Below are positions 27,601 through 37,457 of a DNA stretch of 64,000 bases, piece by piece. Positions within the stretch are counted from its first letter, which is position 1, and each line of letters starts with the position of its first letter. Position numbers and translations under genes: made by a program. The notes under the pieces were generated by a model. It made no database searches and had not been told where the DNA came from. It was given only the letters and a program-made list of their open reading frames with translations. This stretch comes from Didymodactylos carnosus (Eukaryota; Rotifera; Eurotatoria; Philodinida; Philodinidae): contig CAJNOQ010000078.1 of the NCBI GenBank assembly GCA_905250885.1, positions 17,264 through 81,263 on the forward strand. Direction: 5' to 3'.

Positions 27601-28404
27601 CTGAAACAGGAAACAGAAATGTATTGGAAAACAAATAGGTTTCCTTATGTAAGTACGTACGTTGCTATATCATCAATGAGCATGGCATGAGATGAAGTGA
27701 GCAATGAGGCCTGCAGCGAAAAAGAAAGCAAGTAGCTAATGTCACACTGAATCTTTAGTTCTTAACACCACTGTTTACACGATCATTTGCCTACAAAACT
27801 GCTTAAAATCTTCAAATTATTTACCTCAACTTCCACGAATCCATCGTGTTCCACCACAGCCGTTTGGGGAGTGAAACCAATTGCGTGTTCACCTTTGTAC
27901 TCAATTTTGTATGGAACTGAGACAGCACCTGTATTTCGTACAATAATTTTCTTATAGACTGTTTTATTGTCTGCCACGTGTATACCAAAATCAATGGATT
28001 CATCAACTGTAATTTCTGGACGAGCTGGAAACGATGAAATCGCTATAGGTAATTCTTGCCCATCAATATCAACTACAATCGAATCACGAATTTCTTGTGA
28101 TGATTTAGCTGTGTATTCTAAAACTCCTGTCACTTCAAGACCAGGTGGCACAGGATGTTCTGGGTTTTGGCATGTCAATGCAAAATCCTACCACGCACAA
28201 AAAGATAATCCCAATTTACATCACATGTGACGCAAAAATTTCATTAAGACATACTTTACTAGCCGGTCTAAACAATTTTATTCGTTTACTTTTGCTACCA
28301 ACGTTTTTCACATGGATTGTTTGACGATAAACATTATTGGGTACAACATGTCGAAGTATGATTTCATGTGGCTCGATTACAATGCCGAGATCTTTAAAAC
28401 GCAT
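3659..28404 (-). CDS. CFAP47: CFAP47: cilia- and flagella-associated protein 47 (multi-exon, about 25 kb)
   Basis: A giant axonemal protein that in animals is needed for sperm flagella. The start is the ATG at 28404 (MRFKDLGIVIEPHEIILRHV); an upstream exon is possible because an acceptor-like TTTAG lies just before it. Dozens of small exons follow in frame. Most encode ASH/MSP-like beta-sandwich repeats, with recurring patterns such as a Gly-rich end (LSGIG-like), PFEKRPLFFRFSP and SHARFPITFEPSQIGLYQR. A calponin-homology domain falls at about 14560-15400 (GERVLLTWLNYCF, RWIVNFDVDLVDSIVLGTVL, AYCPFL, VIYLYERLPEYLPKG). The C-terminus (EASGLNKSSTIGFRLYSPT; ISSADEIEW-type strand; stop at 3659-3661) matches the end of vertebrate CFAP47. 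Most introns are short; three are long: 5203-10274, 16062-18398 and 20540-24109. Each joins its exons in phase, so this is read as one gene. I did not sum the full length. Confidence 0.92.
5734..7987 (-). CDS. Unknown 660-residue protein nested in the CFAP47 intron
   Basis: I do not recognise the family. Three exons, 6877-7987, 6413-6823 and 5734-6194, are joined by GT-AG introns of 53 and 218 nt. Phases agree and the total is 1983 nt (660 residues plus stop). The first ATG is at 7987; an in-frame TAA lies shortly upstream. The N-terminal 110 residues look globular and helical (LVYELSDSLFFDYALRYIEH), with aromatic and acidic residues. The rest is low-complexity, Ser/Thr/Lys-rich and probably disordered. 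There is a seven-Glu run near residue 440 (KEEEEEEEI), a helical IPRIQELLANAALIDNQVR segment and a Gln-rich C-terminal part. No signal peptide or membrane segment is seen. Same strand as its host gene. It could be a ciliary or centrosomal scaffold, but that is a guess from context only. Confidence 0.7.
8702..9196 (+). CDS. Unknown 164-residue acidic/poly-Gln protein, antisense inside the CFAP47 intron
   Basis: An uninterrupted frame from the ATG (MDDIKGIENVFDESD) to TAA. Acidic Ser/Asp-rich N-terminus (DSSLIDDDDSFYS), a seven-Gln run near residue 60, then a hydrophobic helix (LIYLLFIINN) and a helical C-terminal half (HNYSKKIENMLKNS, SLVVSKMLEKWYSEI). The stretch at about 8954-9000 starts with GTACAG and ends with AAAG, so a 45-nt intron cannot be excluded; removing it would delete the hydrophobic helix. 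No family recognised. Divergent from the neighbouring nested gene (about 700 bp between starts), so the two could share a promoter region. An unbroken frame of this length in AT-rich DNA supports coding, but there is no homology evidence. Confidence 0.5.
   Translation: MDDIKGIENVFDESDSSLIDDDDSFYSNSMVKHVVSNKLELFSNEIIEKFETLYPQYNQQQQQQQNTNGAKVIEKEIFNNLLNKGTELIYLLFIINNVKVYINRMWHNYSKKIENMLKNSKYTQYMQHNHIIVSELDYLSLVVSKMLEKWYSEIQTDITLITDR
14560..15400 (-). other. CFAP47: Calponin-homology (CH) domain exons of CFAP47
   Basis: These exons encode GERVLLTWLNYCFSNYREQV, then RWIVNFDVDLVDSIVLGTVL, AYCPFL, the helix YLQNALILVSAIQLIGLEYD and CMCLFVIYLYERLPEYL. This is the helical CH fold found in the middle of CFAP47; the family normally carries one such domain amid ASH repeats. 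A 308-nt intron (14951-15258) splits it. CH domains usually bind actin or tubulin; here the binding is inferred only from family membership. Confidence 0.8.
16165..16921. repeat. Inverted-repeat element (about 130-bp arms)
   Basis: The left arm (16165-16294, starting aatgagcatacgacaacaac) is matched in reverse complement by 16790-16921 (ending ttctcgtatgctcatt), with scattered mismatches and small gaps. About 500 bp lies between, including a perfect 15-bp hairpin at 16415-16452 (gatgaactctgaatg / cattcagagttcatc). It has no coding capacity and is probably a non-autonomous MITE/fold-back element. Confidence 0.8.
17321..17600. repeat. Inverted-repeat (fold-back) element, about 280 bp
   Basis: 17321-17415 (cctcctagacggttcatcat...) pairs with 17506-17600 (...acgatgagccatctagaagg) at roughly 75-80% by eye. 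Non-coding. Lies in the same CFAP47 intron as the previous element but is not related to it. Confidence 0.75.
20698..22613. mobile_element. 1.9-kb element with about 190-bp terminal inverted repeats
   Basis: 20698-20880 matches the reverse complement of 22419-22613. For example, both arms contain tctttttgtctagaaatt-like and gtcagaagacagagaatttt-like blocks and acataacaaaac/gttttgttatgt. The 1.5-kb interior has only short frames without recognisable domains, so no transposase is seen. It is probably a non-autonomous DNA element or an old inverted duplication. Confidence 0.7.
22985..23215 (-). CDS. Small secreted cysteine-rich peptide, antistasin-like
   Basis: 76 residues from the ATG at 23215 to TAA. 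The first 20 or so residues (MRFIIVSLLIFLLSMVCFTS) form a clear signal peptide. After a basic ERR site comes a linker, and then a C-terminal eight-cysteine segment (CMPMLCFIPCNCGSQLD, then KGCDTCSCLPCW). The spacing C-x4-C-x3-C-x-C-G...D-x-x-GC-x2-C-x-C resembles the antistasin fold seen in leech protease inhibitors. Only one such module is present and the reactive-site loop is short, so protease inhibition is an inference. It lies inside the 3.6-kb CFAP47 intron on the same strand. Unspliced, so a short frame, but the signal peptide plus cysteine pattern argue for a real gene. Whether it is transcribed apart from CFAP47 cannot be seen. Confidence 0.6.
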   Translation of the reverse strand: MRFIIVSLLIFLLSMVCFTSSSPIERRLLSNSNNLFGNTWSLPNPMCMPMLCFIPCNCGSQLDRKGCDTCSCLPCW

Positions 28405-28504
28405 TATTATATCGGCCTAAACTCAAAAACCAAACAATCTAAAAAATTTGATGTATTAAAATCCTTTACTAACACTTTAAGTTATTTTCTAAATTAGTCT
28501 AGAG

Positions 28505-28939
28505 CGTGGCCAGCCAGCTCTGCTACTCCACGGGAATTCAGTGACGTTTTTTCTTCATTTTGTTGTGTCGATATATACCAAATCGAACTATGCAAAGAGT
28601 TGCGAGACGTCTTAAATTGAAGCGGAAAGTCTTGCGAATATTTTCAGCTGTATCTGCACTCTAGAAGATCCCTCTTTCGGAAGATTTTAATAAAACATTG
28701 CTTTTCCAAAATTCAAATTCTTCAGCATCAGAAAGTAGTCCTCAGTGTTCTATTAAGATCTTCAGAAAGAGGGATTTTCTAGAGTGCAGATACAGCTGAA
28801 AATATTCGCCAGACTTTTCTCTTCAATTTAAGACGTCTCGCAACTCTTTGCATGGTTCGGTTTGGTATATATTGACACAACAAAATGAAGAAAAAATGTC
28901 ACGGAATTCCTTATGCAGTAACAGAGTTAACTGGCCACG
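28505..28939. mobile_element. Fold-back element (435-bp near-complete palindrome) upstream of CFAP47
   Basis: The sequence starts cgtggccagccagctctg and ends as its near reverse complement (...gttaactggccacg). The arms of about 200 bp each share long identical blocks (aagacgtctcgcaactcttt, gcagatacagctgaaaatat), with a short unpaired centre near 28700-28740. No coding capacity. It sits about 100 bp upstream of the CFAP47 start, between it and the divergent BNIP3 gene. Confidence 0.9.
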
Positions 28940-29972
28940 TCGTTTAGTCACTTAGTTGTTCTTTAAATTAGACAACACTAGAACAAGTATATCCAAAAAT
29001 AATATGACAATTTCAATTCGACGGATAGACATCAAAATATGAAACGAACTATCTGTCCAGGTGATAAAGTCTTTATTTTCTGCTCTTAGATATTCCATAC
29101 TATAGGAAATGGTTTATGGTTACAGAAAGAACCTTAAAGCTTTGAGTAGAGAAAGTTTTTATTCATTCTTTTTAACTTTCAATGAATAAAAACTTATTCA
29201 GCCGAACCGAGCAAGCAATATTAACCTAAATTTTACTGAATATGTATTTAAAATTCCTTTCTCATCTTAACTACTGTTACCGCGTTACCTGCAGAATTTC
29301 ACGAGAGTATAAAGAGCTTTTGAATTTAAATTAATTATCTCTGACGGTGAACAGATCAATACTATACTAAAAAGAGAAGTTCAGAAATACTATCATTTTA
29401 CGCAACGGTTCATGGTTTTAGGTTGCTTTTTCTGCACTGTTTTTCCGTTTACATTATTGCTGTATCACTTGTGAGGTAACCAAGCAACAGTTGTTAAAGC
29501 ATTTCTCATAAATATTGTAAAACATTAGTGCACTATACAGACGATTGTAATTTTATACATTTTACAATACATATTTACATATATTATCATTTAGTGACTA
29601 CTGAAAAACGATACACAATTTCTTTAAGCCTTTATAACACTGAAAATATTTTCGTACATAGATCACGTGGATATATCTAGCAGTAAATCACATGTGAGTG
29701 ACTCATTCATGTTTGACGTTTCTAACTGAGAATATATGTTTAACTTGTATATTTAAAGTGTGAACATTAGAGTGTGAAACTAATAATAACAAAAACAAAG
29801 AAAACAACAAACACATATTAGTTTGATAGAAACAGATGAATAATGATCTTTGTTTTACTTTCTCTTTTATTTTTCATACCGATTTCGTCTTTTTTTTATA
29901 ATGTATTGTTTCAGATCTATAGGTTAGATACATATAAACATACGCGAAGCACTCAAAAATTTCAGAAAAAAA
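28940..29972. other. Intergenic region between CFAP47 and BNIP3
   Basis: CFAP47 (-) and BNIP3 (+) are transcribed away from each other, so the promoters of both should lie in 28405-29972. I see no distinctive motif beyond AT-rich sequence and the fold-back element at its left side. Confidence 0.5.
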
Positions 29973-31712
29973 ATGTCGATTCAACAACAATGTGGAACAG
30001 GTAGGCTATTCATAAATTCTGACTCTTGATTAAGTGTAATTTCGAATTTGTGATATTTATTTTACCAGATTCTTGGATTGATATTCAATCGGAAAATAAT
30101 GTTCAACAGCAACCTCAAAATCATTCACAAATACTGTCTGACTCATTTTCTGATATTCACATGTCATCAAGTGTTCATATTAATGAAAATCTTTTACTTG
30201 AAGCACAAAAAGAGTCATGTGTCGGATCTGTTAAAGATTCAAATAGTGATCGGTATGTTCAAGGTCAGTATGTTTGTTTATATTCAAATAAATAATCTTA
30301 TCTTACTTTCTGTAGTTCCTCATCGCCAAAATCGCCAAAAAGTCTATCGCCTACAGATCAAACAAATCGAAATGTTGCTGAATGGATGATGTCTTGGTCA
30401 AGTCGTGTTGAAGCTGAACCACCAAAGTCAGTTATTTAAATTTAAACATACAACACATGCAATTCAATAAATTGTATTGTTTTCATTTCGTATAGAGAAT
30501 GGAAATTTATTCATCCATGTAATAAAAGCGATCCAGCTAAATTTGATGAAGATGATAGCGATGAGAATGAAATGAGAAAAGCAATTGTAGAAAAGAAAAG
30601 TTATCGCATAATTGTATTAACAAATGCTTGTAGTTTTATACTTGGCATGGGCATGTAAGTAACTACAATTTTATTCGCATTTGAAATTCGTGTGATGAAT
30701 AAAAATGTTAGCAATATGCAATTTTCTTACTTCAACAGTTGTCAAAAGTAAATATAGTTTTTCTCTTTGAGATCACAGATGATTTTTCAGTCAGTTTATC
30801 TACTCTTAGTCCTGAACGAGTCTTCGAAAGAAAACATTTTTTTTATTCGTAGGACGCTTCTGGGATATGAAAAAACTAGCGAGGTTGTATTCTCACGAAG
30901 CGGACTGGAACCGTTTTTGTCTGCAGACGTGATCATTACTCAACGAGGATCTAATCTAAACCTTCAGAGAAAAATAAACATGAAATTTTCTATTTATTTT
31001 TGTGTATAACTGTTTCGAAGTAAAACATAGCGTTTTATGGCATGGAAAGAAAAGTTTAAGAATATTGACCGACCGAGAGAAACACTGCTGCCCAGGGATG
31101 CCAATTAAGCAAATAGTCGCGAGGAAAATTTTTCCTACACAGAAAGACAAGACAAAACATATTTCTTGTCATACAATGCCATTGGAAAAATCGAAACGAA
31201 AGTGTAATAGAAAAAGTAGGAAAAACAGAAAAAGAAATTCTTACAAGGGGGCACACCAAATTTTTGTATGGGACAAATCTTGAAGTGTGGAACAGGTTTG
31301 TGTTTTTAACAGGAACGGGATGAAGACGTTTTCCAAAGTGACAAAGTGGGACGGATTCTAAAGCATGGGTCCTCTGTGTTGGAATGGACGTTGTATAAAA
31401 GACTCAGAATTCGTTAGAATTTTGATAGTTAAGAATGAAACCGCTCTTACGAAGAAAAGGAATAATTTTTCCTATTTTGAACCATGATTTACGGAAAGAC
31501 TGAATTGATCTGTATCTTACATCTAGCTGACTCAATTTAATATATCGAGGATGTTAGCTACCGTCTGGGACAAAATTTTATTTTCCATTACAATAGAAGC
31601 TCCTCAATGATATTTTTTTTCCTTAACACCTTGTTTTTGTGTATTTAGAATGTATTTATGCATTCGCCGATATCTAAGATTAAAGACACCAGATTTCTAT
31701 ACATTAGAATGA
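29973..31712 (+). CDS. BNIP3: BNIP3/NIX-type mitophagy receptor
   Basis: Five exons (29973-30000, 30069-30252, 30316-30426, 30496-30654, 31649-31712) join in phase to 181 residues, close to human BNIP3 (194). The N-terminal DSWIDIQ matches the BNIP3 LC3-interacting region (W-x-x-hydrophobic, here W-I-D-I). A Ser/Pro stretch (SPKSPKSLSPTD) follows, then WMMSWSSRVEAEPPKEWKFI, the hallmark WLMDWSSRPE..PPKEF block. A C-terminal transmembrane helix (RIIVLTNACSFILGMGIMYL) with small-residue motifs is followed by a basic tail (CIRRYLRLK). The family anchors in the outer mitochondrial membrane and recruits autophagosomes. The membrane helix lacks the His of the vertebrate dimer motif (SHxxxAxxxGxxxG) but keeps Ala and Gly. 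The last intron is 994 nt and cuts inside the membrane helix; the others are 62-69 nt. Confidence 0.9.
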
Positions 31713-33480
31713 TGAACATGAAAATATTACTTAATAACAATATAATGAACATATTGACACAACTGTTGCTTTTGTCGCTTTTTTTTCTCATTTGTATATA
31801 CATATATGGACCGCATTTGTATAATATAAACAGGGCATAAGAGGGAGAGTTATAGCTTATCGACTATAATAGTTGTTAAGCTTGGACTTGAAATAAGAAA
31901 CATTCCTTGTTATTTATTATCTGTTTTACTCATTTTATTTATTAGTATTAAATCATATGTTATTGATCACTTTTTCTCTGTTATAAAAAAAAAAATGAAC
32001 GATCTCCCTCAAAAAGTGACGTTCTCATCAGTCTCCCTAGTCAGAATATTTATAGTATAGTCAACATCAACAGACATTCTGTTTTAAAAATCGATTTTAT
32101 ATGTGAAGCATCTTAGTCTCGATTTTCTATCGAGGATGACGCTCGCTCGACTATTATTATCATCATCATCAGTTTTATTTGTTTTATCTTATCTGTGTTA
32201 AAACAGCATACAAACACGAGAAATTTGTACATTTTATTAATTTATTGTAAATACATCATCACTATTACTGGCTTTTTTTTTGTTTTTCGTTTTTTTACAA
32301 TTTGTTTGATCGTGCATTATTATTCTATATCAACAAGGTTATTTTTATCATTTGTTTCTGAAAGTTGATCTTATTATGAGTTTTTTTTATTGTTATTACC
32401 ACGTCACTTTTATCATATTATTTGTCATCGGACAGGAAGAAATTGAGAACGCATTTGCATATTTTGCTGTTTGTTTTTGTTGAATGTTTTGTTGAACACA
32501 TGCTTATCATTTTTCTTTATAATAAATATGAAAATAAACAAAAATAAAGTTAAAAACATAGTTGTGTCATCATTGTCGTTTAAGCTAAGAATATTGTCGA
32601 AAAAGACTTACTCGATAAGCCATTCTGATGATTTAAAAACGTTTTAGAAGAATTCATTTGGATTTTTCTATTACTATTTATTATTAGATATAGTTCAGAA
32701 ATCAATTTGAGATATCTTTGATCTGTTTTAATCAAATTTTATCTTTTTTGCACGCACCCGTGTGGTACCACAGTATAGTTCAAGAGACAAGATAAACGGA
32801 TAGTAGGTTTTTTACTAGTTTTATTCTTCGTTGCAGTCACACCCTCCGAATAGACTTGTTTTGTTTTAGGCGGTTTTGATGTTTCATTGATGTACATACA
32901 GTAGAACAGAATCATCTTTAATTTTAAAAAAAAGAGCTAGATGCTATGTGAAATATCATTGTATGCAATAAGTTCGTGACAGAAAAATAAAGAAAACCTA
33001 TTGTGTAAACCGCGAAATAATATATATACACGGTTGATTATTTTTGTTAATTCATAGCTTTTTGAAAGTGAGAAAGCTAAAAAGGAATTGAGAGATGTTA
33101 TCAAAATGTAATTTTACACGCTAATATAATTTGCAAGAGATACAAAGACTTTTGCAAAGAGAATTCGTTGAAAATGCCTCTCTGTTAGAGTAACCAAATC
33201 TGTTTTTGTTTGAAACTCTCATAGAAAAAAATAAACAATGTGGCGCATTATTGGATTTTTGTCAATATTAATTTTTCCTAAAGCTAACAGCCGGTTTTTT
33301 ATTATTGTTCATCATTCTTATTATCATATTCATTGGTGTTCCATAACATACATGTATATTATCATTATCGATATTTCACGTTGATATAAGCTTTATTTGA
33401 TTAACGTTGCAGAATATCTCCAGGCTAAGAATTTTCTTTTTATGTAGAAATACATATGGGTAATAATGAAATGTCTCATC
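31713..33480. other. Gene-free AT-rich region
   Basis: Downstream of BNIP3. Probably includes its 3' UTR; poly-T tracts and tcatcatcatc runs only. No ORF or repeat that I can support. Confidence 0.5.
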
Positions 33481-33489
33481 CCGACAATA

Positions 33490-34070
33490 TTAGCAATGGA
33501 TCAGATCTTTCCAGAATCTACACAGAAACATGACCCGTTCTAATTTAAGAAACCAAAACAAGGAAATGTACCACATTTCCTTTGTGGAGTAAAATTTTAC
33601 ATCGTCGGTTTCATCACCATCATCATTCGGCTGCTCTTGAGCAGACGACCACAATCTTCTTCCATGTGTGCTTACTCTTAGCATTATCTATAATGTCCAT
33701 CACTTTCCAATACTTCTTATCGTGAATATCATTGTTTAGCAAGTTCAACACATAACCAAGATAGTCCTGTGGCTGCTTCTCTAGATTGTTTGTACCATGC
33801 ATTGGTTGAAACAAACCAAAGGGCTCAGCATCTGAACGCCTACAAATATGTCCTACCCACTCAAGTTGTCCTTTTTAACAATTGTCTTTATCAACTTGTC
33901 TGCACCTAGTCTGTTGTATATGGTAACATTGGAAATATGATCTCTATGCCTAATTCCAAGCATTATTCTACTTGCAAAACTATTTAATTTGCGTTTTATC
34001 TTTTCCGTTATTAACAGATTCCACTGCCATATAGCAGGATGAATAGGCAAGGTGCCTTAAACAGATTAAC
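33490..34070 (-). mobile_element. LINE remnant, C-terminal reverse-transcriptase thumb/post-RT region
   Basis: The minus strand, read from about 34070, gives PIKVNLFKAPCLFILLYGSG (the LINE K-LNLFKA..LLYGSETW motif), then ITEKIKRKLNSFASRIMLGI, RHRDHISNVTIYNRLGA, a WVGHICRRSDAEPFGL segment (the W-LGH--R motif) and a QPQDYLGYVLNLLNND tail. These are landmarks of the region after the catalytic palm in reverse transcriptases followed by the Cys-rich 3' end. Frame changes and a stop after YGSGIC show decay, and the catalytic palm is missing. It probably extends a little upstream, to about 34270. Confidence 0.8.
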
Positions 34071-34905
34071 TTTGATGGGATCTGGTAGATGATTACTTTC
34101 TTCAAACTTTTTCCAGTTTCCAAAAACCTGACCATGCTTGTCCGATTTATACATACAAATACGGACTAAATGAGTATGCTCGTGTGCATTCTCTTGAAAG
34201 ATGTGCAGGATAGTTGTGTGTTGAACCCTACCCGACTCTCTGATACCGGAGTCCTGGTGCTACCATGCTCTTTAAAAATTTTGAAAATGTCATTGGCAAT
34301 AATTTCTTCTTTTTTTATGTAAATCAATTGCATCGATGAAATCATCGTTCTTTTTTAAAATTTCTTAGCAACAGAATGTCATCGACCGTTTCTTCATCTG
34401 ATCTTTGTCGATGCCTATCCTACAGGGTAGGGTAAGGACGCCCGGCACATCTCTCATTCTGTTATATATCAGCTGTAAATAAGAAACTTTCTTATCTTAG
34501 AAAATATTTAATTTATTCAAAATTGATCCAGGTTTTTTCGGGATCACTTATTATTTGTTTTTTACAAAATTTTTGTAAACAGATCATTTCTAAATTTTTT
34601 TCGGGATTATTTGTTCTTTTATCTTTACTTTGTTATTCTACGAAAATCGAAGTTGATAGAAAGTAAACTTGAGCAAAGGTAACATATTAACACTGATCGT
34701 CTTTTTCTCTGTAAAATATCTGAACACTCGTTTTCAATCGACTTTGTCATTTGATGAAAGTGCTCTATAATTTTCTTCATGCTTACAATAATGAAGATTG
34801 TCTTAACATAATAAATGTTACTTTCCTTGTACCAAAATCTTACTTAACATATACGAGTTACCGGCGCCAATGCAGAAACATGAAAGAGAGAGATAAATTA
34901 TAGAC

Positions 34906-35322
34906 ATGATTAAAATCCGTCAGTACATCGCACCACAAGCATTAAATGATTCTGTCGATTTGTACAATGCAAATATTTCAAATATTTCAATAAAATCATC
35001 ACAAAATCAAGTCTATCACGGACTGACATATTTGAATATATTTAGTTTAGCTATTGTTGTTGTATGGACATTGGCATCAATGATATCCTTGTATTGTTTA
35101 TGGCAATCATTTAATTTATTTCAACAAGAAGTTCAAGATGTAACATATGAAATTGTCGATTTTCATACAAATGATAGTGATGCTAAACCGAGGGAAGTGT
35201 TTCGTTTAACAAACTTACAAGATCTATCAAGACCTCATATCCAGCAGCACGCTTCAAAACAACGGCCTCCACCCCCAACTAGACAAACACGAACAGTTCC
35301 AAATCTTATTAAACACGTATAA
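34906..35322 (+). CDS. Unknown 138-residue single-pass membrane protein
   Basis: An unbroken frame from ATG to TAA. One strong hydrophobic helix at about residues 44-69 (LNIFSLAIVVVWTLASMISL...), with no N-terminal signal peptide. It is followed by an amphipathic segment (SFNLFQQEVQDVTYEIVDFH) and a Pro/Gln/Arg-rich tail (RPPPPTRQTRTVPNL) that looks disordered and could bind SH3- or WW-type domains. No family recognised. It stands alone, 840 bp right of a LINE remnant and about 2.1 kb from the NPRL3 stop. The length, codon-like composition and clear domain layout favour a real gene; additional 5' exons cannot be ruled out. Confidence 0.55.
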   Translation: MIKIRQYIAPQALNDSVDLYNANISNISIKSSQNQVYHGLTYLNIFSLAIVVVWTLASMISLYCLWQSFNLFQQEVQDVTYEIVDFHTNDSDAKPREVFRLTNLQDLSRPHIQQHASKQRPPPPTRQTRTVPNLIKHV

Positions 35323-37457
35323 AATTTCATTCTGAATGCATATTTTTATCAGAAAAATAACATTTGAGTTTTGTGAATAAAAGAAATATTAGGAAACTTG
35401 ACGACTCTTTCCCTTTACGTGATGATTTATTTACCGTTCGAATTTTTCTTGAACTGAAAGAGACCAGGAGCAACGCGAGAAGCAACGCACCCTCAAAAAA
35501 CAAACTATATTTTAAAACAAATCCTTAAAAAGGTGTTTAGCAGCCCAAAACCGTTTTTCATTTCTAAATCGAAGATTTTTATGGAAATTTTAGAAAACTC
35601 TTTTGAGTATCATAGGAAAACTTTATGTGATTGGTACCAACCCCAAAGGATCCGATTCCACTAAACCGCTTTTATAGGATTTTTGAAAATACGCTTTTTT
35701 TTAGAGAGCATGGTTGTAGATTTATTGCAAAGTATAATGATCCTAGTTGTTTTTTAACAAACTTTTGATTAGAAACAGCCAGAGAGTTGTGTTTTTCGCC
35801 AGACGATTGAAAACACTTTGGAGCATCGTTTCATGAAAACACTTGTGCAAAATCTTTTTTTAAGGTAGATTCTTTAGGTAGTTTGGGAAAACCAAAGTCA
35901 TTGTGCAAAAACTTAAAATACGAGCATGTTGATTTTTCATCAGCAGATAGTACAGAGTATTCTTTTTAAATTGTGTCAAGCACAATCTACATTTTTAGTT
36001 ATTAGATATAGTATCGAATTTTGTAGAAGCCCCAGAACTGGGCTTCAAAAAATATACATGACGACATTAGAATTTTTCAGCAGGTGAACAATCGACAAAA
36101 AAAGACCACTTAACTTCACGGATAACCAATAAAGTCACAGTCTAACTGTACAACAATAGGCAAAAAACTAGCAGTTAAATACACGACTAGCCGACTGGTG
36201 AACCTACATTATTTTGTTCTTATTTAAGACAAGTTGAGCACAAAATAAAGTCCATGATCGAGAAATGGGACCAATCACTGCCCCAGAACGTCAGCAATTT
36301 ATGTATGCTAGAAAATACTAAAAATGGGGAAAATAAATAAGAGATGCGTAATGACGCAGATATTTCATGAAAAATCGAAAGTGATAGTTTTTCGTGTCAA
36401 ATCAGACAGTGTTAAGCTTCACTATTAGAACAGAGTTATCAATTTAACGATTTGTCCTGTTTTTCCTCTAGAATTCAAACAGTCAAAGTTAATGAGAAGT
36501 GTATAAGTACTTTTACTTCCCAACTCTACTTAGCTACTTATAAATAGTACAGTCTGGTTTTCTAATGATAGTGTTTACTGTTGTATAGTTGTATATGTGT
36601 GAACTTTCCTATGGTTTAAAAACTTTCAATTCTTTATGCTAAGAATTCAACAAGAATAAAATTATTTTGAAAATACGACTGCGTTAAACTGAAAGCTATA
36701 TCGAATTTTGGAATTAAAATTTCTAACGTCTACGACAACTTTTTGAAGAAGTAAATTTTGTCTTGAAACATTGATTTTTTCTTCAGATAAATTCTTATAC
36801 GGTCTTACAGAAGCTTGGATGATCTTATGAGCCTCTCGCAAGTTTAAACAAATTCTTGTTACAATATCTTGTAAGATGTTATTACAAGAAAAATCTTGGA
36901 AACTCGTACGAAAACCCTGCGGACTTTTCCACGCACATCTTAAAAATACTTCGGAAGGATTTTATATGATTTTGTGAGGATATTAAAACGTCGATAGTAC
37001 ATCGGTAGTAAAAGCGTTAGAATAGTTTTTCTAATTTTATATTTACCAATTTAACAGCACTTCTAATCATTAGAATCCATTTTAAAGTTTCTCAAAGTGT
37101 GTTTTCTAGATTTTCAAGAAGTCCTATCATCCTTTCTTAAACATTTTGCTCTATATCATAACGCCTATTCTCTCTTGAAAGACAGACATTTATCGTTAAC
37201 TCACTGTTATATATAATATGAGTAAAAAGGGAAGACGTTAATATGTTTTGCGCTCGGTATTATGAACAATTCTATTATACTTGCTAAACTCCATTATCAG
37301 GCTTTGTTAGGTAAGCAAAACAACATCTGAAGATTTTTAATAAGAAAATGGCAAAAACGTTTATAATAATTATTTTAGAAAATTTTTAGACATAAAAAAT
37401 ACACTGTTTTATCTGAAGTTAACAAAAAAACTACAACAAAATAGATATAGATGAAAC
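35323..37457. other. Gene-free region
   Basis: 2.1 kb without a frame longer than about 60 codons or a recognisable repeat. AT-rich, with many stops in all frames. It is probably intergenic and decayed mobile DNA. Confidence 0.5.

Noticed and set aside
31002-31283. 93-codon Lys-rich plus-strand frame in the last BNIP3 intron
   Set aside because: No domain, low complexity, and lies between phase-compatible BNIP3 exons; treated as intron.
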